From CAWCWK01 sp963842125 (GTDB lineage: Bacteria > Pseudomonadota > Alphaproteobacteria > Rhizobiales > CAWCWK01), in the NCBI GenBank assembly GCA_963842125.1, contig CAWJFE010000005.1, forward strand, positions 868,001-932,000: 64,000 nt of DNA, read 5' to 3'. Each line of letters opens with the position of its first letter. The first letter of the stretch is position 1. Made by a program: the position numbers and the translations under genes. This document shows positions 56,072 through 64,000 of the stretch, piece by piece. A model generated the notes under the pieces. That model did not search any database. It saw nothing but the letters and a program-made list of their open reading frames with translations, and had not been told where the DNA came from.

Positions 56072-56932
56072 ATGAAGCGCGGTCTCGGCTTCTGGCTTCT
56101 CCTCGCGCCGCTCGTCCTGTGGCTGGGACTATTGATCATTCTGCCGCACGTCGACCTCGCGCTGGTGTCGCTCCGGGCGCGGGTGGGGCCGGGCGAGTAT
56201 GTTCCGAGCTTGGAGAACTACCGCGATGTCGTCACCGAGCCGCTCTACCTGATTATCTTCGCGCGCACGGTCCTGATGTCGATCCTCGCCACGGCCCTGA
56301 CGCTGCTCATCGCCTTTCCCGTCAGCTACTACATCGCGAAGATCGCGCGGGGGCGCAGCCGCTCGGCTCTCTTCCTGATGTGCCTGGTGCCGTTCTGGGT
56401 GTCGGAACTGGTGCGCACGTTCGGCTGGATCATTCTGCTGCGTGAGACCGGCGTCATCAGCAACGCGCTTCAGTGGCTCGGCCTCGTCGATCAGCCCATC
56501 GAGATGCTTTACAACGACGCGGCTATGATGCTGGGCCTTGTCTATACGTCGATGCTCTTCATGGTCGTGCCACTCGTCTCGACTCTGGAAAGCCTGGACG
56601 ACGAGGTCGTCGAGGCGGGGTACGATCTTGGCGGCTCCGGCCCGAGCGTGCTTCGCGAGATCGTCATCCCGCACGCCATGCCCGGCATCGTGTCGGGCTC
56701 GATCGTGGTCTTCATGCTCTCGCTCGGCAACTATCTGACCCCCACCATGCTGGGCGGCAAGGACAGCCTCTGGTTCACGCAGGCGATCTATTCGCAGTTC
56801 ATCGTCCGCTTCAACTGGGAACTTGGTGCAGCCTTCGGCTTCTGCCTGCTCTTCGCGTCATCGGTCATCGTCTGGCTCACGCTAAAGCTGACCGGGCAGA
56901 CGCTGGAGCGAACGATGGGTGAAGGCGCATGA
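56072..56932 (+). CDS. polyamine-type ABC permease (PotB class)
   Basis: 286 residues with six helices. The first is FWLLLAPLVLWLGLLIILP, and the EAA loop is EAGYDLGGSGPSVLREIVIP. It is coupled by ATGA to the next permease. Transmembrane topology and order match PotA-B-C operons. Confidence 0.93.
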   Translation: MKRGLGFWLLLAPLVLWLGLLIILPHVDLALVSLRARVGPGEYVPSLENYRDVVTEPLYLIIFARTVLMSILATALTLLIAFPVSYYIAKIARGRSRSALFLMCLVPFWVSELVRTFGWIILLRETGVISNALQWLGLVDQPIEMLYNDAAMMLGLVYTSMLFMVVPLVSTLESLDDEVVEAGYDLGGSGPSVLREIVIPHAMPGIVSGSIVVFMLSLGNYLTPTMLGGKDSLWFTQAIYSQFIVRFNWELGAAFGFCLLFASSVIVWLTLKLTGQTLERTMGEGA

Positions 56933-57780
56933 TCCCGTCCATCCCGGGCTCCGGCGGCGTCAAGCTGGCGTATAACGCTTATGTAGCCGCGTTCTTCCTT
57001 TGGCTTGCACTGCCGCTCGTCACCGTGTCGGTCTTCGCGTTCAACGACAGCCAGTTCCCGTCCCTGCCGTGGGAGGGCTTCACCTGGGGCTGGTTCTTCG
57101 GCGATGAGGCGCCCCGTATCGGCCTCTTCCACGAAAGGCGCATTCTGTCATCGATCGGGACATCGGTCTTCGTTGCGCTCTGCGTGTCGGCGCTCTCGGT
57201 CCTGGTCGGGACGACCAATGCCTTCCTCTTCAACCGCTATGCCTTTCGCGGGCGGGGCCTTCTTTACGTTCTCATGCTGCTGCCGCTCGTCGTGCCCGGC
57301 ATCGTGCTCGGGATCTCGATCCTCGTCTTCTCCAGCCGGATCGCCGGCGGCGTGCAGGATGTGACGGGGCTCTATGTCGAGGCGTTGCGCCCCGGCCTGC
57401 CGCTCGTGATCGCGGGGCAATTCTCCTTCATCACGACCATCGCGACGCTGGTGATCTCGGCACGCCTCGTCAAGTTCGATCGTTCGCTGGAAGAAGCCGC
57501 CCTCAACCTCGGCGCAACGCCGCTCGTCGCCGTGCGGACGATCACGCTGCCATTCCTCGCACCGGCCCTCATCGGCGCGTTCGTCGTGGCCTTCTTGATG
57601 AGCTTCGAGAACTTCAACACGACCCTGATGCTCGTCGGCTCCGACGCGCCGCTGACGATCACGATGTTCGACCGATTGAAGGAAGGCTCGACGCCGGTGC
57701 TGAATGCGGTGTCCCTTCTGCTGATGGTCGGCTCGGGAATTTTGGCGCTGGCGATGATAGCCGTGCAGCGACGCGAGTAG
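56929..57780 (+). CDS. polyamine-type ABC permease (PotC class)
   Basis: 283 residues. The N-terminal helix YVAAFFLWLALPLVTVSVFA, the segment FNDSQFPSLPWEGFTWGWF and the EAA loop EEAALNLGATPLVAVRTITL are typical of PotC. It ends the transporter operon and is followed by 554 bases without a gene. Confidence 0.93.
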   Translation: MIPSIPGSGGVKLAYNAYVAAFFLWLALPLVTVSVFAFNDSQFPSLPWEGFTWGWFFGDEAPRIGLFHERRILSSIGTSVFVALCVSALSVLVGTTNAFLFNRYAFRGRGLLYVLMLLPLVVPGIVLGISILVFSSRIAGGVQDVTGLYVEALRPGLPLVIAGQFSFITTIATLVISARLVKFDRSLEEAALNLGATPLVAVRTITLPFLAPALIGAFVVAFLMSFENFNTTLMLVGSDAPLTITMFDRLKEGSTPVLNAVSLLLMVGSGILALAMIAVQRRE

Positions 57781-58334
57781 GTCTGAGCCAGTGGAGACCG
57801 AGGCCAAGATAGCATCTGGGGGCTGCGACACTGTTTTGGGGTTGGTCGATACGGTCGGTTTTGACGAACGATATCAGGTTGGGAGATGGCGTTTTCGTGC
57901 GAACCCGGCACTATGAAACGGCCATGAAATGCCATCTGGAGGCACCCGCGGCAGCTGGCAAGAATAATATCCTATCTGTTCGGTGGGCCGTACTGTGCTC
58001 TTCGGGATCTCTCTGGGTAGCGACACGGCTGTTTCCCCGTCGCGACGCCTCATCGCAGGCTAGGCCGTCCCGCAAAACATCCATAACGCCGCACCTTAGT
58101 CACTCCACATTGATACTTCCAGCGGCGTCCTGCTAAGCCTTCGGGACGAAGGTTGGATCTGTCCTAAACGAGGACGTCAGCCTTAGGATTTGGGCGGCCA
58201 ACGCAGGCATATCCTGTTCGCTAGGACCGGTCCGATTGCGAAGACGGGGGAAGGGCCGACATGCTGGGTGTATTCGATGGACACTCCCGGGGCAGGCCGC
58301 GCAGAACGCGCAAGGTTTGGGGATCCGAACCTTG
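57781..58334. other. intergenic region upstream of the LOV kinase, no gene recognised
   Basis: 554 bases. Short frames exist but none has the codon pattern or features of a gene. No clear terminator after the permease gene or promoter for the kinase was found by eye. Confidence 0.5.
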
Positions 58335-59498
58335 ATGTCCGACCACACGAAGGATTGGAACCACACGAAGGATTGGAACCAGACGGAGGACGTCGAGCAC
58401 GAGCTTGGACGGGGTGACCCGTTCGCGGCGGCCGTCCGCTCGACGCGTATGCCGATGATCGTCTCCGATCCCCGCAAGCCCGACAATCCCATCGTCTTCG
58501 CGAACGATGCGTTCCTCAATCTGTCTGGCTATGAACGCGAGGAGATTATCGGGCGAAACTGCCGGTTTCTTCAAGGTGCGGACACCGACAAGGCCGAAGT
58601 CAATCGGTTGCGTGAGGCCATAGAGGCGGAAACGCCCGTGCAGATCGAATTGCTGAACTATCGTAAGGATGGAACGCCGTTCTGGAACGCGCTCTTCGTC
58701 GGCCCGGTTCACGGACAGGACGGGGAGCTCCAATTCTTCTTCGCCTCACAGATCGACGTGACGGAACGCGTCGAAACCCTTCAAGCGGCGGCGAGGCAGA
58801 GCGCGCTCGTCGAGAAGGAGGTGCAGGAGCGCACGAAGGCGTTGGAGGACGCACTGCGTTCGAAGGATCGGGCGCTGGAAGAGAAGACGATCCTCCTCCA
58901 TGAGGTCGACCATCGCGTGAAGAACAATCTCACGATGATCGGTTCGCTGCTGCGTCTTCAATCGGCCGCGATCGATGATCCGAAACTCGTCGCGACGCTG
59001 GACAAGATGCTGGAGCGTGTCGATGCGCTAGCCTCGGTGCACCGAACGCTTCACCAGACGGATGACATCACCCGCTTCGACGCTGGCACCTTCGTCAAAG
59101 GGTTGCTGCAGGACGTAGTCGGCGCGTCCGGGCGCGCCGATATCGAGGTAGTCGAACGGATCGGCGACCATAACGTGGAGGCCCGCAGCGCTACCGCTCT
59201 CGGAATGATCGTGAACGAGCTTCTGACCAATACGCTCAAGCACGCCTTCGCCGAGGGCCGCTCCGGCCGGCTCAAAGTCAGGTTGGAGCGCGAGGATGAC
59301 GAGATCGTCGTGACGATCGAGGACGACGGCCTGGGGTTCGATCCGACCAATGTCAAGGACGGCGCGTTGGGGCAATCGCTGATCCGCCGGCTGTCGAAAC
59401 AGCTCGACGGCAGCACCACGTGGACGAGTTGCAGCGGCGGCACCACTACGGTGACACGGTTCTTCTCCGAACCCTACGCCCCCGGCCCCACGCTGTGA
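58335..59498 (+). CDS. LOV-domain sensor histidine kinase (HisKA_2/HWE-like)
   Basis: 387 residues from the ATG at 58335. The LOV domain (about 30-145) has the photoactive Cys76 in GRNCRFLQG, NYRKDGTPFWN for the flavin ring and Gln139 in FFASQIDVTE, so blue-light photochemistry is expected. A coiled linker leads to the dimerisation helix with His193 in HEVDHRVKNNLTMI. The ATPase domain has NELLTNTLKHAF and EDDGLGFDP. The HRVKNN box places it in the HisKA_2/HWE group common in alphaproteobacteria. The first 20 residues contain a tandem HTKDWN repeat. It is coupled to the receiver gene by GTGA. Confidence 0.92.
   Translation: MSDHTKDWNHTKDWNQTEDVEHELGRGDPFAAAVRSTRMPMIVSDPRKPDNPIVFANDAFLNLSGYEREEIIGRNCRFLQGADTDKAEVNRLREAIEAETPVQIELLNYRKDGTPFWNALFVGPVHGQDGELQFFFASQIDVTERVETLQAAARQSALVEKEVQERTKALEDALRSKDRALEEKTILLHEVDHRVKNNLTMIGSLLRLQSAAIDDPKLVATLDKMLERVDALASVHRTLHQTDDITRFDAGTFVKGLLQDVVGASGRADIEVVERIGDHNVEARSATALGMIVNELLTNTLKHAFAEGRSGRLKVRLEREDDEIVVTIEDDGLGFDPTNVKDGALGQSLIRRLSKQLDGSTTWTSCSGGTTTVTRFFSEPYAPGPTL
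58344..58379 (+). repeat. 18-base tandem repeat inside the LOV kinase 5' end
   Basis: CACACGAAGGATTGGAAC occurs twice head to tail, and a diverged partial third copy follows (CAGACGGAGG). It encodes HTKDWN twice in the N-terminal tail. The unit keeps the reading frame, so copy number could vary without loss of the protein. Confidence 0.9.
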
Positions 59499-59950
59499 CG
59501 GACGGAGCGCGGAAGCTACGGGTCCTGATAGTGGAAGACGAAGCGCTGATCGTCATGGATATGGAGCATCTGATCGAGATGGCGGGTCACGACGTCGTGG
59601 CCGATGCGCCGAGCGTTCGCAGTCTGAAGCTGCTCGATGAGTCTCTCCGCCCTGACCTCGCGCTGGTCGATCTTCAACTCGCGCACGGCTCGTCGGGTCT
59701 CGATGCCGCCGACCATATCCGGTCGCTGTGGCCCAATACCTTTATCGCGTTCGTGACCGCGAACCCCCGAATGCTGCTGCCGGATATCGAGAAGGGCGAC
59801 GCGGTCGTGCCCAAGCCCTTCACGAGTTCCGGTCTGACGAAGGCCCTTGCGTTCATCGAGGACGGTCTGACCAATCCCCCTCCAAGCGTCCGCGCGCCGG
59901 ACAACTTCATCCCCAACCCCGCGCTTCAGGAGCGTTGGCAGATGGCATGA
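59495..59950 (+). CDS. stand-alone receiver-domain response regulator
   Basis: 151 residues starting at a GTG that overlaps the kinase stop codon. Receiver residues are present: Glu14-Asp15 in VEDEAL, phosphoacceptor Asp59 in LALVDLQL, Thr88 in AFVTANP and Lys107 in VPKPF. No output domain follows, only a short polar tail. It is the natural phosphorylation target of the LOV kinase. It may act by protein contact or as a phosphate sink. The ATG upstream at 59420 lies inside the kinase gene and is not supported. Confidence 0.9.
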   Translation: MTDGARKLRVLIVEDEALIVMDMEHLIEMAGHDVVADAPSVRSLKLLDESLRPDLALVDLQLAHGSSGLDAADHIRSLWPNTFIAFVTANPRMLLPDIEKGDAVVPKPFTSSGLTKALAFIEDGLTNPPPSVRAPDNFIPNPALQERWQMA

Positions 59951-59972
59951 CTGCGACGTGGCATCCGCAGCA

Positions 59973-61484
59973 TCATCTCGTCGCGCTGTGGGACATTTCG
60001 ACGGCTTGGCCGTGCTCGATCCAGATCGACTTCAACCGGCTGAATCCCTCGACCCCGTTGCGACCGGATTCGCGTCCGAAGCCGGATTGGCCGTAGCCGC
60101 CGAAGGGGCTCGTCATCATGTCGGCAGTACGGCCCCAGCGGTTGACCCACACCGTCCCCGAGCGTAGCGCCTTGGCGGCCCGTAGTGCCTTGCCGCCGTC
60201 CTGCGTGAAGACCGAGGCGGTGAGGCCGTAAGTGGGGTGCTGCGCGGCCTCGACGCCGGCTTCCTCGCCGGCGAAGACCTGTACGCCGAGGACCGGGCCG
60301 AAAATCTCCTCGCGATAGCCGCTCATCCCCGGAGTCAGCCCGGTCAGGACGGTGGGCTCGAAATAGCGGCCCTCTCCGCGTTTGAAGCCCCGTCCGCCGG
60401 CATCGGCGCGCGCGCCTTCCGCAACGGTCGAGGCGACGAGCGTCTCGATCCGGTCGGCCTGCTTGGCGGAAATGATGGGGGCGAGCGTCGTGCCTTCGTC
60501 CCAGGTCGCACCCGGCTGGAGCGCGGCCATCCGCGTAGCGATGCGGGCCACCAGATCATCGACGATCTCGCGCTCGACGACGAGCCGCGAGCCGGCATAG
60601 CAGAGCTGCCCGGCATTGCGGGTGATGCCCCAGGTCACGTGGTCGGCGACGGTGTCGAGGTCGCCGCAATCGGCGAAGACCAACTGGGGGCTCTTGCCAC
60701 CGAGCTCGAGCGAGACGGGCTTGAGGCCCGATAGCCCGACATCGGACATGATCCGCCCACCCACGGCGGTCGAGCCGGTGAAGGAGACGAAGGAGACGCC
60801 CGGATGCGTCGTCAGCCGTTTGCCGACGTCGGCGCCCTCGCCGTGGACGACATTGACGAGACCCTCGGGTAGACCTGCCTCGACTGCGAGCATCGCGATC
60901 CGGGTCATCGAGAACGGCGTCATCTCCGAGGGTTTGAGGACGACGGCATTGCCCGCCGCGATGGCGGGGGCGATCTTCCAGGTCGACAGGATGACCGGGA
61001 AATTCCAGGGCGTCACGATCGCGACGACGCCGTAGGGCTCGCGCACGACCATCGAGACGGCGTCCTCGCCGGAGGCGGTGATCGAGCCCTCGAGCTTGTC
61101 GCACCACTCGCCATAGTAGCGCAGGTACTCGGCCGCCGAGGGCACGTCGATGGCGCGGCACTCCGCGATGGGGCGGGACGAGACGACGGATTCCAACCGG
61201 GCGATCTCTTCGAGGTTCGTCATGATGAGGTCGGCCCACGCACGCATGCGCCGACCGCGCTCGCGAGGCTTGAGTGTCCGCCATTTCGCTTGTGCATGAG
61301 CGGCCGAGGCGACGGCACGGTCGATGGTCGCGTCGTCCGCCTGCGGAAGCTCGGCGTGGACCGATCCGTCGGACGGGCGGCGCACCGTCATGGGGTCACC
61401 CTCGGCGACGGCCACGCCGTCGATGACGTGGTGGGCGCCGACGTGGACGGTGTCGGGCTCGTAGGCGCGTCTTTCTGTCGACAT
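59973..61484 (-). CDS. NAD(P)-dependent aldehyde dehydrogenase
   Basis: 503 residues. Catalytic Cys295 lies in NAGQLCYAGSR, general base Glu260 in LELGGKSP, Asn161 in PWNFP and Lys184 in VLKPSE. The GGYGQSGFGRESG end is typical of the betaine-aldehyde/aminobutyraldehyde group. It oxidises an aldehyde to the acid. It lies 21 bases downstream of a FAD monooxygenase gene and convergent with the receiver gene. The substrate could be an aromatic or amino aldehyde. Confidence 0.92.
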   Translation of the reverse strand: MSTERRAYEPDTVHVGAHHVIDGVAVAEGDPMTVRRPSDGSVHAELPQADDATIDRAVASAAHAQAKWRTLKPRERGRRMRAWADLIMTNLEEIARLESVVSSRPIAECRAIDVPSAAEYLRYYGEWCDKLEGSITASGEDAVSMVVREPYGVVAIVTPWNFPVILSTWKIAPAIAAGNAVVLKPSEMTPFSMTRIAMLAVEAGLPEGLVNVVHGEGADVGKRLTTHPGVSFVSFTGSTAVGGRIMSDVGLSGLKPVSLELGGKSPQLVFADCGDLDTVADHVTWGITRNAGQLCYAGSRLVVEREIVDDLVARIATRMAALQPGATWDEGTTLAPIISAKQADRIETLVASTVAEGARADAGGRGFKRGEGRYFEPTVLTGLTPGMSGYREEIFGPVLGVQVFAGEEAGVEAAQHPTYGLTASVFTQDGGKALRAAKALRSGTVWVNRWGRTADMMTSPFGGYGQSGFGRESGRNGVEGFSRLKSIWIEHGQAVEMSHSATR

Positions 61485-61505
61485 CGTCGGTACTCCGGGG
61501 GTCTG

Positions 61506-63215
61506 TCAGGCCGATAGGACGGCCGGGGCCTCATCGCTGGACCAACCGGTCACGCCATGAACCATCGCAGTCGCGTTTGCAGGAAGAGCATCCCCACGCC
61601 AAGCGACATGGCCGTCCGGGCGTACGAGAACATATTTTCGCTCGAAGAGATTGCGGAGCTGATCCGACTCGAGGATCTCGATGCGCAACGGAACGCCGGC
61701 CTTTCGGAACGCCGGATCGAAGGCACTCGTGTCGGCACCGGGCGCGACGACGAGTACGAAATCCCGGCCGAACCAATCGAGTGTCGAGGATCCACGCACG
61801 CTCGTGTCGGCACCCGTCCAAGCGTGCGGCGCGCGGCTGCCGGGCCAGGTCGAGGGGACGACCTGGGTAGGGTCGTCCGGCGGCTCGGGCGAGCCGTCGG
61901 CGACCACTATGGGGCTGTCGATGTAGCGATAGCCGAGATGGGTGCCTGCGGAGCTGAACTGTCGGGCCATCCAGCGGATCTTGCGCGAGACTTCGGCGCG
62001 TACCGCATCGCCGCGCGGGCCGTCGTCCTCCACCTCCGGCGGAGTCTCGTCCATGACCATGTCGATCTTGTCGGAATTGTTGGCCGAGATGACGCTGTTG
62101 CGCACGGCGACCGGCTTGCGCTCGGCCTCGTAGGAATCGAGGAGCGCTTGGCCGCCCCAGCCCTTCAGCACCGCATCGAGCTTCCAGCCGAGATCGACCG
62201 CATCGCCGATGCCGGTGTTCATGCCGACGCCGCCGGTGGGCGCGAAAAGGTGGGCGGCATCACCCGCGAGGAAGACGTTGCCGGGCAAGGGACCGTCTGG
62301 CGTGTCGAGCCGAGAGCGCCAGGTCCGTGCGACCGACTGATGGTGGTGCCAGTGCTGCACGCCCTTGAGCGTGAAGTCGAACGGGCGGCCCATCATCGCA
62401 GTCAGAGCTTCGGTCGGATCGACGTCGCGGGTCTCGCGTGCGGCGTCGAGGAAGTAGAGCTGGTAGTTCCAGCGCCGCACGCCGTCTATCGCCGTGACGA
62501 CGCCGAAGCTGTCGGGCGCGAAGATAAAGTAGAGGTTGCCGACGCCACGGTCGTGGGACGTCAGGAACGCGTCCGACTCGAAGAAGAAGCTCACGTTCGG
62601 CCGCATCCGCCCGCGGCCGTTCATGCGGATGCCGAGCGACCGTCGGATGGGCGAGCCACCGCCATCGCAGGCGATGAGATAGCGCGAGCGAACGGTGGTG
62701 ATCTTCCCCGTGGCGACGGTCTCGATCCGTGAGGTCACGCCCTCCGCGTCCTCCTCGAAGTCGAGGAACCGGTGACCGCGCCGCATGTCGACCTGGTCGA
62801 GCCCGCCTACGAAGTCGAGCAGCACCGGCTCCAGTGCGTGCTGCCCGATCTGGGTCTTGTAATAGGGCGACCATTCCAACTCGCGATAGCGCGCGACGGC
62901 CTCCGGCGGGCGCTCGATGGTCTCGGCGATCGAGGGCGCGGTGACGCGATAGAGTTCGTATCCCGTCAGCCGTGTCGAGAAGGTGATGAAGTAGTTGATC
63001 TCGGCCGGCAGTGCGTTGGCATAAATGGCGTCGACGATGCCCCAGCGGCGGAAATACTCCATCGACCGGGCGCCGAGGAGGGTCGCCTTGGGATGCTCGG
63101 CCGGCGTCTCGCGCTCCTCGGCCACCATGCAGGCGGTGCCGCGCCAGCCGAGTTCCCCCGCCAGCGACAGTCCGACCGGGCCACCGCCGACGATGAGGAC
63201 GGGGGTCTCAATCAT
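61506..63215 (-). CDS. FAD-dependent aromatic-type monooxygenase (MhpA/PheA class)
   Basis: 569 residues. The N-terminal dinucleotide fold is VLIVGGGPVGLSLAGELG. YLIACDGGGSPIR supplies the DG motif and VFLAGDAAHLFAP the second FAD motif, followed by GVGMNTGIGDAVDLGWKL. A thioredoxin-like C-terminal part (about 440-560) is typical of phenol/resorcinol-type hydroxylases. It should hydroxylate an aromatic acid or phenol using NAD(P)H. It lies 9 bases from the TRAP permease gene, so import and first oxidation are probably co-expressed. Confidence 0.9.
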   Translation of the reverse strand: MIETPVLIVGGGPVGLSLAGELGWRGTACMVAEERETPAEHPKATLLGARSMEYFRRWGIVDAIYANALPAEINYFITFSTRLTGYELYRVTAPSIAETIERPPEAVARYRELEWSPYYKTQIGQHALEPVLLDFVGGLDQVDMRRGHRFLDFEEDAEGVTSRIETVATGKITTVRSRYLIACDGGGSPIRRSLGIRMNGRGRMRPNVSFFFESDAFLTSHDRGVGNLYFIFAPDSFGVVTAIDGVRRWNYQLYFLDAARETRDVDPTEALTAMMGRPFDFTLKGVQHWHHHQSVARTWRSRLDTPDGPLPGNVFLAGDAAHLFAPTGGVGMNTGIGDAVDLGWKLDAVLKGWGGQALLDSYEAERKPVAVRNSVISANNSDKIDMVMDETPPEVEDDGPRGDAVRAEVSRKIRWMARQFSSAGTHLGYRYIDSPIVVADGSPEPPDDPTQVVPSTWPGSRAPHAWTGADTSVRGSSTLDWFGRDFVLVVAPGADTSAFDPAFRKAGVPLRIEILESDQLRNLFERKYVLVRPDGHVAWRGDALPANATAMVHGVTGWSSDEAPAVLSA

Positions 63216-63224
63216 GGGGCTGCC

Positions 63225-64000
63225 TTACATATACCCGAGCGCCGTCGGGAGGGCGATCGCAAGAGAGGGGACCGCCACGACGAGGGCGAGGCGGGCAAAG
63301 TCGGCGACGAGATAAGGCAGGATGCCGACGTAGATGTGCCGGAGCGGCAACGTCTTCATCACGCCGTGGATGATGAAGACGTTGATCCCGATGGGCGGCG
63401 TCACCATGCCGATCTCCATCACCATCACCATCACGACGCCCCACCAGATCGCGTCCATGCCGAGCGAGCCGACGATCAGCGGGTAGACGAAGGGTAGCGT
63501 GATGACCATCGCCGCCACCGTGTCGAAGATGCTGCCGAGAACGATGTAGAGGACGAGAACAAGGACGAGGATCAGCCAGGGCGCAAAGCCCGCCATCTCG
63601 ATCCAGGTGACGACGGCGTCGGGCGCGCGGGTAAAGGCGAGGAACCGGCCGAAGACGTTGGCGCCGATGATGACGACGAAGATCAGGCAGGTGTTGCCGG
63701 CTGTCTCGACGAGGCTGGAGGCGAAGGTCGTGCGGGTCAAATTGCCGGAGGCGAGCGCGAAGAAGAATGTGAGGGCAGCGCCGACGCTCGCGGCTTCGAG
63801 CACCGTGAAGATGCCGCCATAGATCCCGACCGAGACGCCGATGATGACCACGAGAGCGCGCCAAGCGCTCTTGACGACGATCCAGCGCTCGCGCCACGGC
63901 ATCCGGTCGGCGGCGGGGCCGATCTCGGGGCGCAGGTAGACCGCCACTTCGATGGCGACGAAGTAGAAGACGACGGCGATGATGCCCGGCACCAGTCCGG
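63225..64000 (-). CDS. TRAP transporter large permease (DctM), 5' part outside window
   Basis: The last 258 residues are visible; the reading frame continues past position 64000. Repeated hydrophobic helices and the segments EAASVGAALTFFFA, FDTVAAMVITLPFVYPLIV and GMVTPPIGINVFI are those of DctM/SiaM large subunits. TRAP systems import carboxylates using an ion gradient; the small subunit and binding protein should lie beyond the window. Its substrate may be the aromatic acid used by the monooxygenase. Confidence 0.9.
   Translation of the reverse strand, partial: GLVPGIIAVVFYFVAIEVAVYLRPEIGPAADRMPWRERWIVVKSAWRALVVIIGVSVGIYGGIFTVLEAASVGAALTFFFALASGNLTRTTFASSLVETAGNTCLIFVVIIGANVFGRFLAFTRAPDAVVTWIEMAGFAPWLILVLVLVLYIVLGSIFDTVAAMVITLPFVYPLIVGSLGMDAIWWGVVMVMVMEIGMVTPPIGINVFIIHGVMKTLPLRHIYVGILPYLVADFARLALVVAVPSLAIALPTALGYM

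Noticed and set aside
58344..58379. CRISPR-like repeat
   Set aside because: Two adjacent copies with no spacers, inside a coding frame.

Overview
The window is one contiguous, gene-dense, GC-rich stretch that reads like the chromosome or a large replicon of an alphaproteobacterium, probably of the Rhizobiales. The taxonomic guess is an inference. It rests on strong GC bias at third codon positions, many ABC uptake operons, ATGA/GTGA translational coupling, a LOV histidine kinase of the HRVKNN type, a BKACE gene and a TRAP transporter. No rRNA, tRNA, transposase, integrase or CRISPR array was seen.

Region 1 (1-11.9 kb) is a divergent carbohydrate catabolic locus. On the minus strand lie a Tat-exported binding protein, two permeases, two different ATPases, a lambda-crystallin/L-gulonate 3-dehydrogenase-like enzyme and a beta-keto acid cleavage enzyme cut by the window edge. 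On the plus strand lie a TIM-barrel sugar isomerase-like protein, a Gfo/Idh/MocA dehydrogenase, a DUF4432 mutarotase-like protein and a LacI regulator. Two AAACGTTT near-palindromes in the divergent spacer are probable LacI operators. A D-Ala-D-Ala carboxypeptidase (PBP4/S13) follows on the minus strand.

Region 2 (13.7-25.4 kb) is a second sugar-type locus. The minus-strand operon encodes a binding protein, two permeases, a VOC protein, an argininosuccinate-lyase-superfamily enzyme, an ATPase and a PfkB kinase. Divergent to it are a ROK regulator, a large PIG-L (LmbE) deacetylase with a C-terminal glutamine-amidotransferase-like half, and an EamA transporter. An imperfect inverted repeat sits between the binding-protein and permease genes.

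Region 3 (25.6-34.8 kb) holds six consecutive minus-strand genes, all with export signals and none a recognisable enzyme: a vWA protein with duplicated modules, a 980-residue orphan, an SH3-like protein, a two-PAN-domain protein, a Tat protein with a two-fold beta repeat, and an orphan. Parts are visibly AT-rich. This is the least explained part of the window. A methyl-accepting chemotaxis protein follows on the plus strand.

Region 4 (37.7-52.7 kb) contains two divergent amide/nitrogen-compound loci. The minus strand encodes a Dpp-type peptide ABC transporter, with its two ATPases fused, and an amidohydrolase. The plus strand encodes a polar-amino-acid ABC transporter coupled to N-carbamoyl-D-amino-acid hydrolase, a flavin-reductase-like protein, a DapA-family lyase, a dihydropyrimidinase/D-hydantoinase and a hydantoin-racemase-family protein. 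This is a complete hydantoin-to-D-amino-acid set plus two extra enzymes. A LysR regulator follows.

Region 5 (53.8-64 kb) has a polyamine-type ABC transporter, a LOV-domain histidine kinase coupled to a stand-alone receiver, and a minus-strand catabolic group of aldehyde dehydrogenase, FAD aromatic-type monooxygenase and a TRAP large permease cut by the window end.
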